From positions 1 through 7,277 of the forward strand of contig JAKAAL010000197.1 in the NCBI GenBank assembly GCA_021802375.1: 7,277 nt of DNA, read 5' to 3'. Of the stretch, positions 1-5,730 are shown in pieces. This DNA comes from Bacillota bacterium (GTDB taxonomy: Bacteria; Bacillota_E; Sulfobacillia; Sulfobacillales; Sulfobacillaceae). Position 1 is the stretch's first letter. Each line of letters starts with the position of its first letter. The notes under the pieces are model-generated. The model had not been told where the DNA came from. It saw only the letters and a program-made list of their open reading frames with translations, and did no database searches. A program made the position numbers and the translations under genes.

Positions 1-20
1 TGAGAAAGGGCGTGACGAGC

Positions 21-1595
21 ATGTCGCAATTAACCAAACGCTTTCCCTCTTCGTCGGTGCCTCTTCCGGATACCGTGAACCATGCCGGGGGTGCCGCGTA
101 CACAGCGGCCCCGGAAGAAGTGCTGGCCGAACTCTTGTTACTCGGTACTTTTGGCAATACGTATTACGCTTCGGGCGATCAATGGGCCACAATGACCGCA
201 GATCTGTGTAAGCGGATGGCGGGAGAAGATCCCCATTTCCTTGCCCAGGCCGCGGTGGTGGCCCGCACAGAAGGCTATATTCGTTCCGCACCCTTGGTAG
301 CATTGGCCGCCCTATTGGGGGCTTCGAACGAGGCAAAGATCTATGGCCGGCGGATTTTCTCAACGATCATTCGCACCGGGGATGATCTACGCAACTTTGT
401 CGGGTTGATGGAGTCCAAGCAGTTTCGGCAAGGGTTCGGCGGGATATCCCGCCGATTGGTGGCCGATTGGCTTAACACCCAATTAACGGCTTACCAGGCC
501 GTAAAATACGCGGGATCCGGCGATCAATTCTCGCTTCGCAACATCTTACGCCTGACCCACCCTGCGCCGCCTACCGCCACCCAAGATGCCATTTTTCAAT
601 GGCTGGTGAAAGGCACGACGAACGAGGCCACCCCTGCTCTGATTCACGCCCTGGCCGATCTTCAGGCGGGATCCTTGGACCCGGTGACCGCCATTACTCG
701 CGAGGGGCTTCCTTTCGAAGCGGTCACCGGACGACTCACCTCCATGTCTAAAGCCGTGTGGGTTGCCCTGCTCAGGCATGCCCCCTATATGTTCCTGCTT
801 CGATCTTTAGAGGCCATGGGGAAGGCCGGGGTCTGGGAGGATCAGGAGAATGTGGATCGGGCCATGGCGATCTTAGGGGATCCCGCCCGCATCCAAAAAG
901 CTATGCTCTTCCCGTTTCGGTATTATACGGCGCTTCGCACGATTACCCCGGAGCATGTCCCTTCGCAACTCTTAGATATGCTCTATACCGCCTTGGAAAC
1001 AGCGGTGGGCAACCTGCCGGATCTTGGGTATGGCCATGTGGCGATTGCCCTGGATATTTCAGGATCGATGCAGGACACCTATGTCAACGAGCGGCAAAAC
1101 ACCAATGCTGCAGCGATTGCCGGGATCTTTGCGGGGGCCTTATGGCACCAGCACCCCACTGCCCGGATTCTCCCCTTCGGGACATCGGTGTACCCGGTCC
1201 CGGCCCATCACCGGGATTCCGTCATGACGATTGCTCGCACGTTTGCGAACATGAATGGGGGTGGGACGGATCTCAGTGCGCCGATTCGGTGGCTCACGGA
1301 ACAACAAGAGGTCGTGGATCTGTTCATCGGACTCACGGATAGTGAGGATTGGTCGGCAAGTGGCGGGTGGTATGGTGCAGGAAATTTTGCGGTCAGCTGG
1401 AAAGCGTATAAACAGATTGCGCCTCACGCCAAAGCGGTGTTGATTCAGTTGGTCCCGAATGGAACACGCCCCACCCCCTCTTCGGATCCCAGTGTGCATT
1501 ATGTCTATGGGTGGAGTGATGCGGTGTTGCGGTATATTGCGCATGTCGCGCAAGGATCATCCATGATCAATCATATTCGCGAAACGGTTGTTTGA
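21..1595 (+). CDS. rsr: Ro60/Rsr-type RNA-binding protein (TROVE + vWA domains)
   Basis: The 524-aa product is a bacterial/phage ortholog of the Ro60 autoantigen, a ring-shaped protein that binds non-coding Y RNAs and misfolded RNA ends and, in Deinococcus, ties Y RNA to PNPase. Seen: an N-terminal TROVE region with the family signatures AGGAAY (about residues 22-27) and LLLLGTFGNTYY (38-49), the Ro-like NILRLTHP segment (174-181), then a vWA domain with a complete MIDAS set: DISGS (D345, S347, S349), GGGTD (T416, D417) and TDSEDW (D440). Length matches known Rsr proteins (about 530 aa), so it looks intact. I chose ATG at 21 because GAGAAAGGG at 2-10 lies 10 nt upstream; an in-frame GTG at 12 sits too close to that site. 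The upstream promoter, and any Y RNA gene there, lie outside the window. It converges on the leftward lysis genes and shares their terminator. Function as an RNA chaperone or decay adaptor is inferred from family. Confidence 0.93.
   Translation: MSQLTKRFPSSSVPLPDTVNHAGGAAYTAAPEEVLAELLLLGTFGNTYYASGDQWATMTADLCKRMAGEDPHFLAQAAVVARTEGYIRSAPLVALAALLGASNEAKIYGRRIFSTIIRTGDDLRNFVGLMESKQFRQGFGGISRRLVADWLNTQLTAYQAVKYAGSGDQFSLRNILRLTHPAPPTATQDAIFQWLVKGTTNEATPALIHALADLQAGSLDPVTAITREGLPFEAVTGRLTSMSKAVWVALLRHAPYMFLLRSLEAMGKAGVWEDQENVDRAMAILGDPARIQKAMLFPFRYYTALRTITPEHVPSQLLDMLYTALETAVGNLPDLGYGHVAIALDISGSMQDTYVNERQNTNAAAIAGIFAGALWHQHPTARILPFGTSVYPVPAHHRDSVMTIARTFANMNGGGTDLSAPIRWLTEQQEVVDLFIGLTDSEDWSASGGWYGAGNFAVSWKAYKQIAPHAKAVLIQLVPNGTRPTPSSDPSVHYVYGWSDAVLRYIAHVAQGSSMINHIRETVV
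437..454. repeat. 18-bp perfect palindrome inside the Ro gene
   Basis: CGGCGGGATATCCCGCCG is a perfect palindrome built from two GGCGGGAT half-words of the over-represented motif, read in frame as part of the TROVE domain. It may be a chance product of the motif's abundance or a protein-binding site. Confidence 0.5.
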
Positions 1596-1607
1596 TCCCG
1601 CCGATTT
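1594..1607. repeat. Partial copy of the GATCCCGCCGAT repeat at the Ro gene end
   Basis: GATCCCGCCGATTT here is identical to 3697-3710, and its first 12 bases match the reverse complement of the 15-mer family. It starts within the Ro stop codon and ends just before the terminator hairpin. Confidence 0.6.
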
Positions 1608-1612
1608 CCTAC

Positions 1613-1653
1613 AAAAAACCCTCGTTCAGCGTATGGCTAGACGAGGGTTTTTT
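1613..1653. terminator. Bidirectional intrinsic terminator between Ro gene and holin gene
   Basis: A perfect 13-bp inverted repeat (AAAAAACCCTCGT at 1613-1625, ACGAGGGTTTTTT at 1641-1653) encloses a 15-nt loop. Because the A6 and T6 tracts are part of the arms, the hairpin ends in a U-run on either strand. It lies 17 nt after the Ro stop and 18 nt after the stop of the converging gene, so it can end both transcripts. Confidence 0.92.
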
Positions 1654-1671
1654 GGTTTTGCGGGTAGGTAT

Positions 1672-2100
1672 TTACGCGGTTTTCGCGGGATCCCCGGTTT
1701 TCGTGGGGGCCGTCGTTTTATTGGGCGCATTGGCCACAGCGGTTTCCAACCACGTGCCGAGGACGCCTTCTAAATCAGGCAACGCTTTTTTGAGTACGAC
1801 CCTGGCTTGGGCGGCCATCTGGAGATGCCACGAGGCCAGGGCTTTGTCTTTCACGAGCACCCCGGTTTCCGCGGTCCACGTTCCCGCGGCTTTCTCGGCA
1901 TTGACCGTGGTTTGATTGAGGCTCTGCACAAGCGAATCCATCAGGGTTTTTCCCTCATGAATGGCGGTGGTGAGGGTGGCATTGTGCGTGTGTTTGAGGG
2001 CAAGGTTGGTGAGAGATGCGATCCCGGCGGTTAACGCTGCGGCGATAAACGGGGTCAGGTCTTTCGCGATGGTGACAAAATACGGACTGGTCAGGAACAT
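1672..2100 (-). CDS. Putative phage holin (LLH-like, one N-terminal membrane segment)
   Basis: A 142-aa protein with one hydrophobic stretch near the N-terminus (about residues 14-35, DLTPFIAAALTAGIASLTNL and on), followed by a long, mostly helical, Ala/Thr/Lys-rich soluble part and a charged tail ending GDPAKTA. This layout, and the position 3 nt after the putative endolysin gene, fit the small phage LL-H-type holins that form the membrane lesion for lysin release. ATG at 2100 is preceded by AGAAAGGATG at 8-9 nt, inside the end of the upstream gene, so translation is probably coupled. It is the last gene of the leftward series and ends at the shared terminator. The family call rests on topology and context, not on a strong motif; a tail-associated membrane protein is the alternative. 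Confidence 0.6.
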   Translation of the reverse strand: MFLTSPYFVTIAKDLTPFIAAALTAGIASLTNLALKHTHNATLTTAIHEGKTLMDSLVQSLNQTTVNAEKAAGTWTAETGVLVKDKALASWHLQMAAQARVVLKKALPDLEGVLGTWLETAVANAPNKTTAPTKTGDPAKTA

Positions 2101-2103
2101 GGG

Positions 2104-2865
2104 CTACGCATCCTTTCTTTCGAGCGCGTGGATCGCAGTGATGGTCTGTTGAAGATCAGCGGACTGAGTTTCTAAGGTGGTTAGTAGAGAGAGCGGGATT
2201 GCGACACTGGACGGGGCAACGACCGGTGCCGGTTTGGGCGTGGACTTGGCGGGATCCTGCACCATGCGCATGGCAATGGGCCGCCCCCCTTTACAATCCG
2301 CTCGGACTTGATCCGTATCCACATACACCCCGTCTAGCAAGGCATTGGCCCCCGTCTGATCTAGCTGATAACCGCGAATGGCAACATCCGGGACCGTGGA
2401 GACCGAGCGCCAGTAATGGGTAAAGGGGAGCGCGTAGAGTTGGGCACTCGTCAACGGTTGCGGAGCCCCGACATACAGGCCGGGCGCGTATCCACTACGC
2501 TGGACGGTAAGATACCACTGCGTCAGCCAAGGGATGATGGTGGCGGCGGGGAGGGTGCAATCTTCGAAATCCAGCCAGAGGACGGATCCCGCTGGGTAGT
2601 GGACGGATCGAGCATAGTTAATTGCTTGGTTGGCCCGGACCGTGGCTTGCTTCAATTGGGACCACGCGGCGGGATCATACCCTTGGAACAACATCACACC
2701 TAATCCGGCTTGGAGCGTGGCGGCAATATCCGAGGGTAAGGCACTGTATGTATCCCAAATAACACCGTGCACCGTATGCAGGGTAGTTTCCCAGGTGGCG
2801 GGATCATGGCCCGACCCGAGATCGACCCATTGTTCCCCAGCGGGAACATAATATTTTTCGAGCAT
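2104..2865 (-). CDS. Putative endolysin: glycoside hydrolase-like (GH25/DUF1906-type) domain
   Basis: A 253-aa protein with a TIM-barrel lysozyme-like layout. Seen in order: VLWLDFED (residues 95-102, with the acidic pair D99/E101 after a beta strand), GLYVG (129-133), HYWRS (150-154), GYQLDQ (165-170) and VYVDTDQV (180-187). These are the strand-end positions that carry the active site in GH25 muramidases and in the Rv2525c/DUF1906 'glycoside hydrolase-like' family. A Pro-rich linker (about 203-217) leads to a C-terminal helical tail (about 220-253), perhaps a wall- or membrane-binding or oligomerising part. No signal peptide is seen, as expected for a lysin released by a holin. ATG at 2865 is preceded by GAAAGGA at 8 nt. 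The holin candidate follows directly. The DUF1906/GH25 grouping is by motif recognition; which of the two is closer needs a profile search. Confidence 0.78.
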   Translation of the reverse strand: MLEKYYVPAGEQWVDLGSGHDPATWETTLHTVHGVIWDTYSALPSDIAATLQAGLGVMLFQGYDPAAWSQLKQATVRANQAINYARSVHYPAGSVLWLDFEDCTLPAATIIPWLTQWYLTVQRSGYAPGLYVGAPQPLTSAQLYALPFTHYWRSVSTVPDVAIRGYQLDQTGANALLDGVYVDTDQVRADCKGGRPIAMRMVQDPAKSTPKPAPVVAPSSVAIPLSLLTTLETQSADLQQTITAIHALERKDA

Positions 2866-2941
2866 AGGATATATCCTTTCGAGCGAGCGTAGCGGTTTGA
2901 GGAAGGATGACGAGGGGGTGCGAAGGAGTGGGAAAATTTTC

Positions 2942-3133
2942 GGATGGGGGGATCCCGCTGAGTCGGGGTCCAGGGAAATTGGTGAGACTCAGTTCCTCAC
3001 CGGCCATGGGACTCAAAGAGTCGTGAACCATGGTTTAACCCGTTATCGTGCCCGCTATGCAGGGACGGGCTTCAGCCGTGCATAGCCAATGGACGGTGCC
3101 CTTATGCACCTATCACCCATCCTTTTTTATTTT
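2942..3133 (+). ncRNA. Candidate structured non-coding RNA with 3' U-tract
   Basis: The 266-bp gap between two leftward genes holds no convincing ORF but a set of nested complementary segments read on the + strand. GGATGGG (2942-2948) pairs with CCCATCC (3116-3122), closing the region. Inside are GGTGAG/CTCACC (2981-2986, 2996-3001); CCATGG-GACTC (3004-3014) with GAGTC-CCATGG (3018-3022, 3028-3033) and a GTGAA bulge; GCTATGCA/TGCATAGC (3054-3061, 3079-3086) capped by a CGGC-TTCA-GCCG stem with one bulged G; and GGTGC/GCACC (3095-3099, 3106-3110). TTTTTTATTTT follows the closing stem at 3123-3133, as at an intrinsic terminator. No clear promoter is seen upstream. Ends that pair and internal hairpins are Y RNA-like, and a Ro gene is nearby on the same strand, but I do not see the canonical Ro-binding motif or a clear tRNA-like module. 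It could instead be a transposon end or a leader structure. Confidence 0.35.
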
Positions 3134-3332
3134 ATGGGTTTGAATGCGGTTTGTCAACCCTTTCCAAATGCCATTGCAGTTGCAACAACCGTTTGCCTAA
3201 TGACCGATAATTGGCAGGGTGATCCAACAGATCAGGGTGACTTTTCGCTAAGTACTCCAAGCGCCAGCATTCTTCAATCGCCTGGGCCAACGTAAAATGT
3301 TCAGCGGGGGTGAGCAGACCATGATGGTCCAT
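3132..3332 (-). CDS. Small hypothetical protein (66 aa)
   Basis: I do not recognise a family. The product is soluble and probably all-helical, rich in Leu, His and charged residues (LTPAEHFTLAQAIEECWRLE near the N-terminus, then a second helix around GKRLLQLQWHLERV), without membrane segments. AAAGGGGGG lies 9 nt before the ATG, a good ribosome binding site, which supports real translation. It lies in the leftward series between the 91-aa unknown and the endolysin, separated from the latter by the structured 266-bp gap. Its stop codon overlaps the T-rich stretch at 3123-3133. Confidence 0.6.
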   Translation of the reverse strand: MDHHGLLTPAEHFTLAQAIEECWRLEYLAKSHPDLLDHPANYRSLGKRLLQLQWHLERVDKPHSNP

Positions 3333-3362
3333 CGTTTATGGCCCCCCTTTATGGCGGTGTGC

Positions 3363-3377
3363 ATCGGCGGGATCCCC
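3363..3377 (+). repeat. 15-mer repeat ATCGGCGGGATCCCC, copy 1
   Basis: Exact copy of a 15-bp word also found at 5340-5354 (same strand) and 3694-3708 (reverse complement). It lies in the 61-bp gap between the 91-aa and 66-aa genes. The core GCGGGATC is the word over-represented through the whole window. Confidence 0.8.
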
Positions 3378-3393
3378 TTTTCACTTGCCTAAC

Positions 3394-3669
3394 TTAGGTC
3401 AGCCAATCCCGCTTGAACATCGGGATCATCGCCCCTTGATGAAGGGCTCGGTGGCATTCGTGCCGGTAGCGCCGCCACTCTCGGCGGCGTTCGGCGGGTG
3501 ACGGTTTGAACCAGAGAGAGGGCATTGTTTTGCGCAGAATGCCCTGGCATTTCGCGCTTTCCTGTTCCTCCACAGGCCACGCCCACTTAGCTAATGCCCA
3601 CGCACGGTGACGGCGAGAAGGCACAGTGAGACATGCGGCATAAGGCTTTTGGCGTTGTGATGTAGGCAT
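3394..3669 (-). CDS. Small basic hypothetical protein (91 aa)
   Basis: No family recognised. The product is basic and rich in Arg, Trp and His, with cysteines at 13, 41 and 72 and an Arg-dense C-terminal helix (SPAERRREWRRYRHECHRAL, about residues 57-76), which would suit binding nucleic acid, though nothing proves this. The reading frame stays open upstream to 3870, but the start at ATG 3669 is preferred: ACGGAG lies 7 nt upstream, and the upstream extension is low-complexity Pro/Gly and overlaps the 44-aa gene. The 47-bp inverted repeat 3688-3734 lies just before its ribosome binding site and could affect its expression. Confidence 0.55.
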   Translation of the reverse strand: MPTSQRQKPYAACLTVPSRRHRAWALAKWAWPVEEQESAKCQGILRKTMPSLWFKPSPAERRREWRRYRHECHRALHQGAMIPMFKRDWLT

Positions 3670-3687
3670 CACGGGTCTCCGTTTCTC

Positions 3688-3734
3688 GATCAGGGGGATC
3701 CCGCCGATTTTGGATCTGGCGGGATCCCCTGATC
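3688..3734. repeat. Long inverted repeat with GGGATCCC cores (hairpin)
   Basis: The arms 3688-3705 and 3718-3734 are reverse complements over 17 bp with a single extra G in the left arm; the loop is 12 nt (3706-3717). Each arm contains a GCGGGATCCCC word. It sits between the 44-aa stop and the ribosome binding site of the 91-aa gene. No U-run follows on either strand, so it is not a standard terminator; an attenuating mRNA hairpin or a protein-binding operator is possible. Confidence 0.75.
3694..3708 (-). repeat. 15-mer repeat ATCGGCGGGATCCCC, copy 2 (inverted)
   Basis: Reverse-complement copy of the 15-mer at 3363-3377 and 5340-5354. It forms most of the left arm of the inverted repeat 3688-3734. 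Confidence 0.8.
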
Positions 3735-3748
3735 CTATCAAAGGTCGA

Positions 3749-3883
3749 TCACACCCCGCCTTTCCCCACCCCACCCCGTAACCGATCCGCATACCACAAA
3801 GGTTCCGGGGTGTAGTGGATCCCGCCGCTAATAAAGGCGGTGGGTTGATCAACAATGGTGGCGGGATCAATAGGGCACTTCAT
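3749..3883 (-). CDS. Small ORF (44 aa) coupled to the PLD gene
   Basis: Reading leftward, the stop of the PLD gene and the start of this ORF overlap as TAATG (3885-3881), and AAGGAG lies 8 nt before the ATG, inside the PLD gene. The 44-aa product begins MKCPIDPATIVDQPTAF, continues with ISGGIHYTPEPLWYADRL and ends in a Gly/Lys-rich tail. The coupling signals are strong for so short an ORF. No family is recognised; it has no membrane segment. Two GCGGGATC words are read through it, one as D-P-A and one as G-G-I. It may be a real small phage protein or a decayed gene remnant. Confidence 0.55.
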   Translation of the reverse strand: MKCPIDPATIVDQPTAFISGGIHYTPEPLWYADRLRGGVGKGGV

Positions 3884-4431
3884 TAGGAACTCTCCTTAAA
3901 TGTCTGATAGGCGTCTTCATGGGTCGTGACCCACACCCAGAGGCGTTCAAACACGGTATCCAGATAGGCGGCCCATTCGGGCCATTCGGTGAATGCTACG
4001 GTTTGGACCTGTTTCAAACCCGAGATACTGTAGTTGAGCGATCCATCTTCCACATGGATCCCGTCAATCCAAGTGGCTTTAATATGGCAGATTTGATGGG
4101 CTTCTGGAGAGGTGCCAATCAGAAAGTCTTGGCCATCGACGAACCCCGCTTGCACTAGACGTTCAATTTGAGGTTTTTCCGCGCGGCCTTCGGCTTGGGT
4201 ATGATCGAACACCCCACGTACCGAGATTCCCCGCTGTTTCGCCGCGATCAAGGCATCAAAGAAGGGTTGATACGTCGCCCCGTAGATCATGAAGCGAATG
4301 GAGTGTTCAGCCGAATCGAGGAAGGTTTGGAAGGCGCGTTGGGCATCTTGGTATGGAGTCACTAAGCGTATCTGCGTCGGACTGCCGGTAACTACACCAA
4401 GCGATCCTAACACCGTCGATTGACTATTCAT
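3883..4431 (-). CDS. Phospholipase D-family (single HKD) protein, putative nuclease
   Basis: The 182-aa product carries one complete HKD motif: H116-x-K118-x4-D123 (HIKATWID), followed by GSLN (G130, S131, N133) and an S-x-S-G segment. The strand before it (SIRFMIYGAT) and the helix/strand pair AAKQRGISVRGVFD also match the PLD fold. One HKD in under 200 aa is typical of bacterial Nuc-like endonucleases, which dimerise to form the active site; phosphodiester cleavage of DNA or RNA is the likely activity, with lipid a less likely substrate. No signal peptide or membrane segment is seen. Start: AAGGAG is 6 nt before ATG 4431; in-frame starts at 4437 and 4467 are too close to this site or lack one. 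It is divergent from the HNH gene across 61 bp and coupled by TAATG to the 44-aa ORF. Confidence 0.8.
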   Translation of the reverse strand: MNSQSTVLGSLGVVTGSPTQIRLVTPYQDAQRAFQTFLDSAEHSIRFMIYGATYQPFFDALIAAKQRGISVRGVFDHTQAEGRAEKPQIERLVQAGFVDGQDFLIGTSPEAHQICHIKATWIDGIHVEDGSLNYSISGLKQVQTVAFTEWPEWAAYLDTVFERLWVWVTTHEDAYQTFKESS

Positions 4432-4492
4432 GGACATCTCCTTGTGATAAGATTTAAGTGAGTACAAAACGTTGCGAAGTGGGGTGGACGAA

Positions 4493-5257
4493 ATGCATCC
4501 GAGTTACAAAGAGATTGATGTCTCCTTGGCTGTTGCGCTGTATGTCCAAGACGGTCTATCTACTCATAAAATCGCCGCGCAATTGGGCGTATCCCAATCC
4601 AAGGTACTTTCGGAGATAAGACGGGCAGGCGTTTTGCGTAGACCAAAGGGGGGCCATCCGTCGAATTACAAGGAGGTAGACGAGGGCCGTTTGCTCTCCC
4701 TCTATGTCGAGGACGGCAAGACTACCCATCAGATTTCGAAATTAGTAGGGCTTTCCCAAAGACAGGTTTACTTACGACTAAAGAAGCTGGGCGTGATTCG
4801 CACCCGTAGTGAAGCGCGCATCGGTAAATTGCGCAAATCCTATGGAGATCGTCGGTTTACTTCGGACGGATATGTGGCTCTTTATCTACCGGACCATCCG
4901 AACGCCACGCAGACTGGGTGGATATTAGAACATCGCTTCGTCATGTCGGGCATCGTGAAGCGACCGTTAACCGCGCAAGAGGTTGTTCATCACAAGAACC
5001 ATAATCGGCACGACAACCGCCCGGAGAATCTGCAACTATACCATAGCGCGGGCGAGCATTCCGTCAGAGAACATCGGCACGTTCTGTCGGACGACGAGAT
5101 GCTAGCGCAACTCCGCGCGTTGTACGAAAACACTCGGCGTCCGATTAGGGAAGGAGATTTACGCCCGATTGGCGGGGTATGTCATGCTCAGACATTTAGA
5201 CAGCGGTTCGGCTCGTGGAGAATTGCTTGTTCAAAAGCAGGAGTTCCAGATCAATAG
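4493..5257 (+). CDS. HNH homing endonuclease with two HTH repeats
   Basis: The 254-aa product has three parts. (1) Two tandem ~50-residue helix-turn-helix units (about 5-48 and 59-104), clearly a duplication: YKEIDVSLAVALYVQDG and NYKEVDEGRLLSLYVEDG open the two units. (2) An HNH_3-type core (about 127-193): EHRFVMSG, then EVVHHKNHNRHDNRPENL with catalytic-type H166/H167 and N175/N179, then EH and EH pairs downstream. (3) A C-terminal HNH-associated repeat (about 203-251) ending TFRQRFGSWRIACSKAG. This is the architecture of free-standing phage homing endonucleases, which cut DNA at intron-less or gene-free alleles and spread by repair. It is on the strand opposite its neighbours, consistent with insertion. 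ATG at 4493 is used, with GGGGTGG about 5 nt upstream; in-frame GTG 4484 and TTG 4472 are alternatives. Confidence 0.88.
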   Translation: MHPSYKEIDVSLAVALYVQDGLSTHKIAAQLGVSQSKVLSEIRRAGVLRRPKGGHPSNYKEVDEGRLLSLYVEDGKTTHQISKLVGLSQRQVYLRLKKLGVIRTRSEARIGKLRKSYGDRRFTSDGYVALYLPDHPNATQTGWILEHRFVMSGIVKRPLTAQEVVHHKNHNRHDNRPENLQLYHSAGEHSVREHRHVLSDDEMLAQLRALYENTRRPIREGDLRPIGGVCHAQTFRQRFGSWRIACSKAGVPDQ

Positions 5258-5325
5258 TCCCCGTTCCGCATGGGTCGGCACCCATTCCGGCACTTGTACG
5301 GACAATGTGAGGACATGGGCGGGGA
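5258..5325. other. Compact fold-back region between converging genes
   Basis: TCCCCG (5258-5263) pairs with CGGGGA (5320-5325). Inside are ATGGGT-CGGC-ACCCAT (5270-5285), a 6-bp stem with a 4-nt loop, and CACTTGT/ACAATGTG (5291-5297, 5302-5309) with one bulged T. The stretch starts right after the HNH stop and ends 10 bp before the stop of the converging gene. No U-run follows, so it is a weak terminator at best; it could act as a mRNA 3'-end stabiliser. Confidence 0.35.
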
Positions 5326-5334
5326 TAACTTTCG

Positions 5335-5730
5335 TCATGATCGGCGGGATCCCCCCTTCCCTCTCGTCACGTCCCGAAGCAATTGCATCTCTTCCATTTG
5401 CTGGTGATGAATAGCTTTCAGTTCCGCCAATTCCTCGCGGATTAACGCAAATTCTTGTTGGGTATAGTCATGGGTTTCTTGGGCGATCCGGGCGGATCTA
5501 TCCCCTTGCTTTTGGGAGACAAACGAAAGGGCCGGGAGGGCCGTCCCTTGGTAAAAGATGGACACGAGAAAGAGATCCCAGCCTTGGGCCCCGATAGGGC
5601 GGTTAATCAAAACAGATCCCCAGGTGAGCATCACGAGAATCCAAAACGCTTCCATGGACATGAACCAGACGGACACATGATCCGCGATCCAGGTATTGGC
5701 CCGGTGGTAGGTCGTACAGATTCGGGTCAT
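5335..5730 (-). CDS. Small membrane protein, DUF1003-like
   Basis: The 131-aa product has two membrane segments (about residues 20-37, WFMSMEAFWILVMLTWGS, and about 48-66, WDLFLVSIFYQGTALPALS), then SQKQGDRSARIAQETHDY and a coiled-coil (about 84-118). The order 'IADHV...WxxxxI N...(second helix)...FxSQxQxDRxxRIxxExxDY' matches the DUF1003 pattern, known from bacterial and phage membrane proteins without a defined reaction. The start at 5730 is chosen because its ATG overlaps the upstream stop as ATGA and GGAG lies 10 nt before it; the frame is open to 5826 but that extension is an Arg-rich shadow of the neighbour. A role in lysis or superinfection control is possible from context only. Confidence 0.7.
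   Translation of the reverse strand: MTRICTTYHRANTWIADHVSVWFMSMEAFWILVMLTWGSVLINRPIGAQGWDLFLVSIFYQGTALPALSFVSQKQGDRSARIAQETHDYTQQEFALIREELAELKAIHHQQMEEMQLLRDVTRGKGGSRRS
5340..5354 (+). repeat. 15-mer repeat ATCGGCGGGATCCCC, copy 3
   Basis: Exact match to 3363-3377 and to the reverse complement of 3694-3708. This copy overlaps the last codons of the DUF1003-like gene (encoding its GGSRRS end), so the C-terminus may have been shaped by the repeat. Confidence 0.8.

Noticed and set aside
758..1342. Long + strand open frame inside the Ro gene
   Set aside because: It is a +2-type shadow of the Ro frame, Cys/Gly/Pro-rich, with no ribosome binding site and no family signature.
1140..1553. 137-codon - strand open frame opposite the Ro gene
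   Set aside because: Antisense to the vWA domain, which has clear conserved motifs; composition is that of a shadow.
2897..3085. 62-codon + strand frame in the 2866-3131 gap
   Set aside because: Only a TTG start without a clear ribosome binding site, no recognisable motif, and it overlaps the strongly structured segment.
3394..3870. 158-codon version of the 91-aa gene
   Set aside because: The extra N-terminal part is low-complexity, overlaps the better supported 44-aa ORF and has no ribosome binding site at its start.
4493..5257. HNH protein as part of a Cas9/IscB system
   Set aside because: No RuvC parts or bridge helix; the HTH units and C-terminal repeat are those of homing endonucleases.
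5258..5325. tRNA gene
   Set aside because: Length and fold-back are suggestive, but there is no T-loop (TTCRANY), D-loop GG or anticodon arm on either strand.
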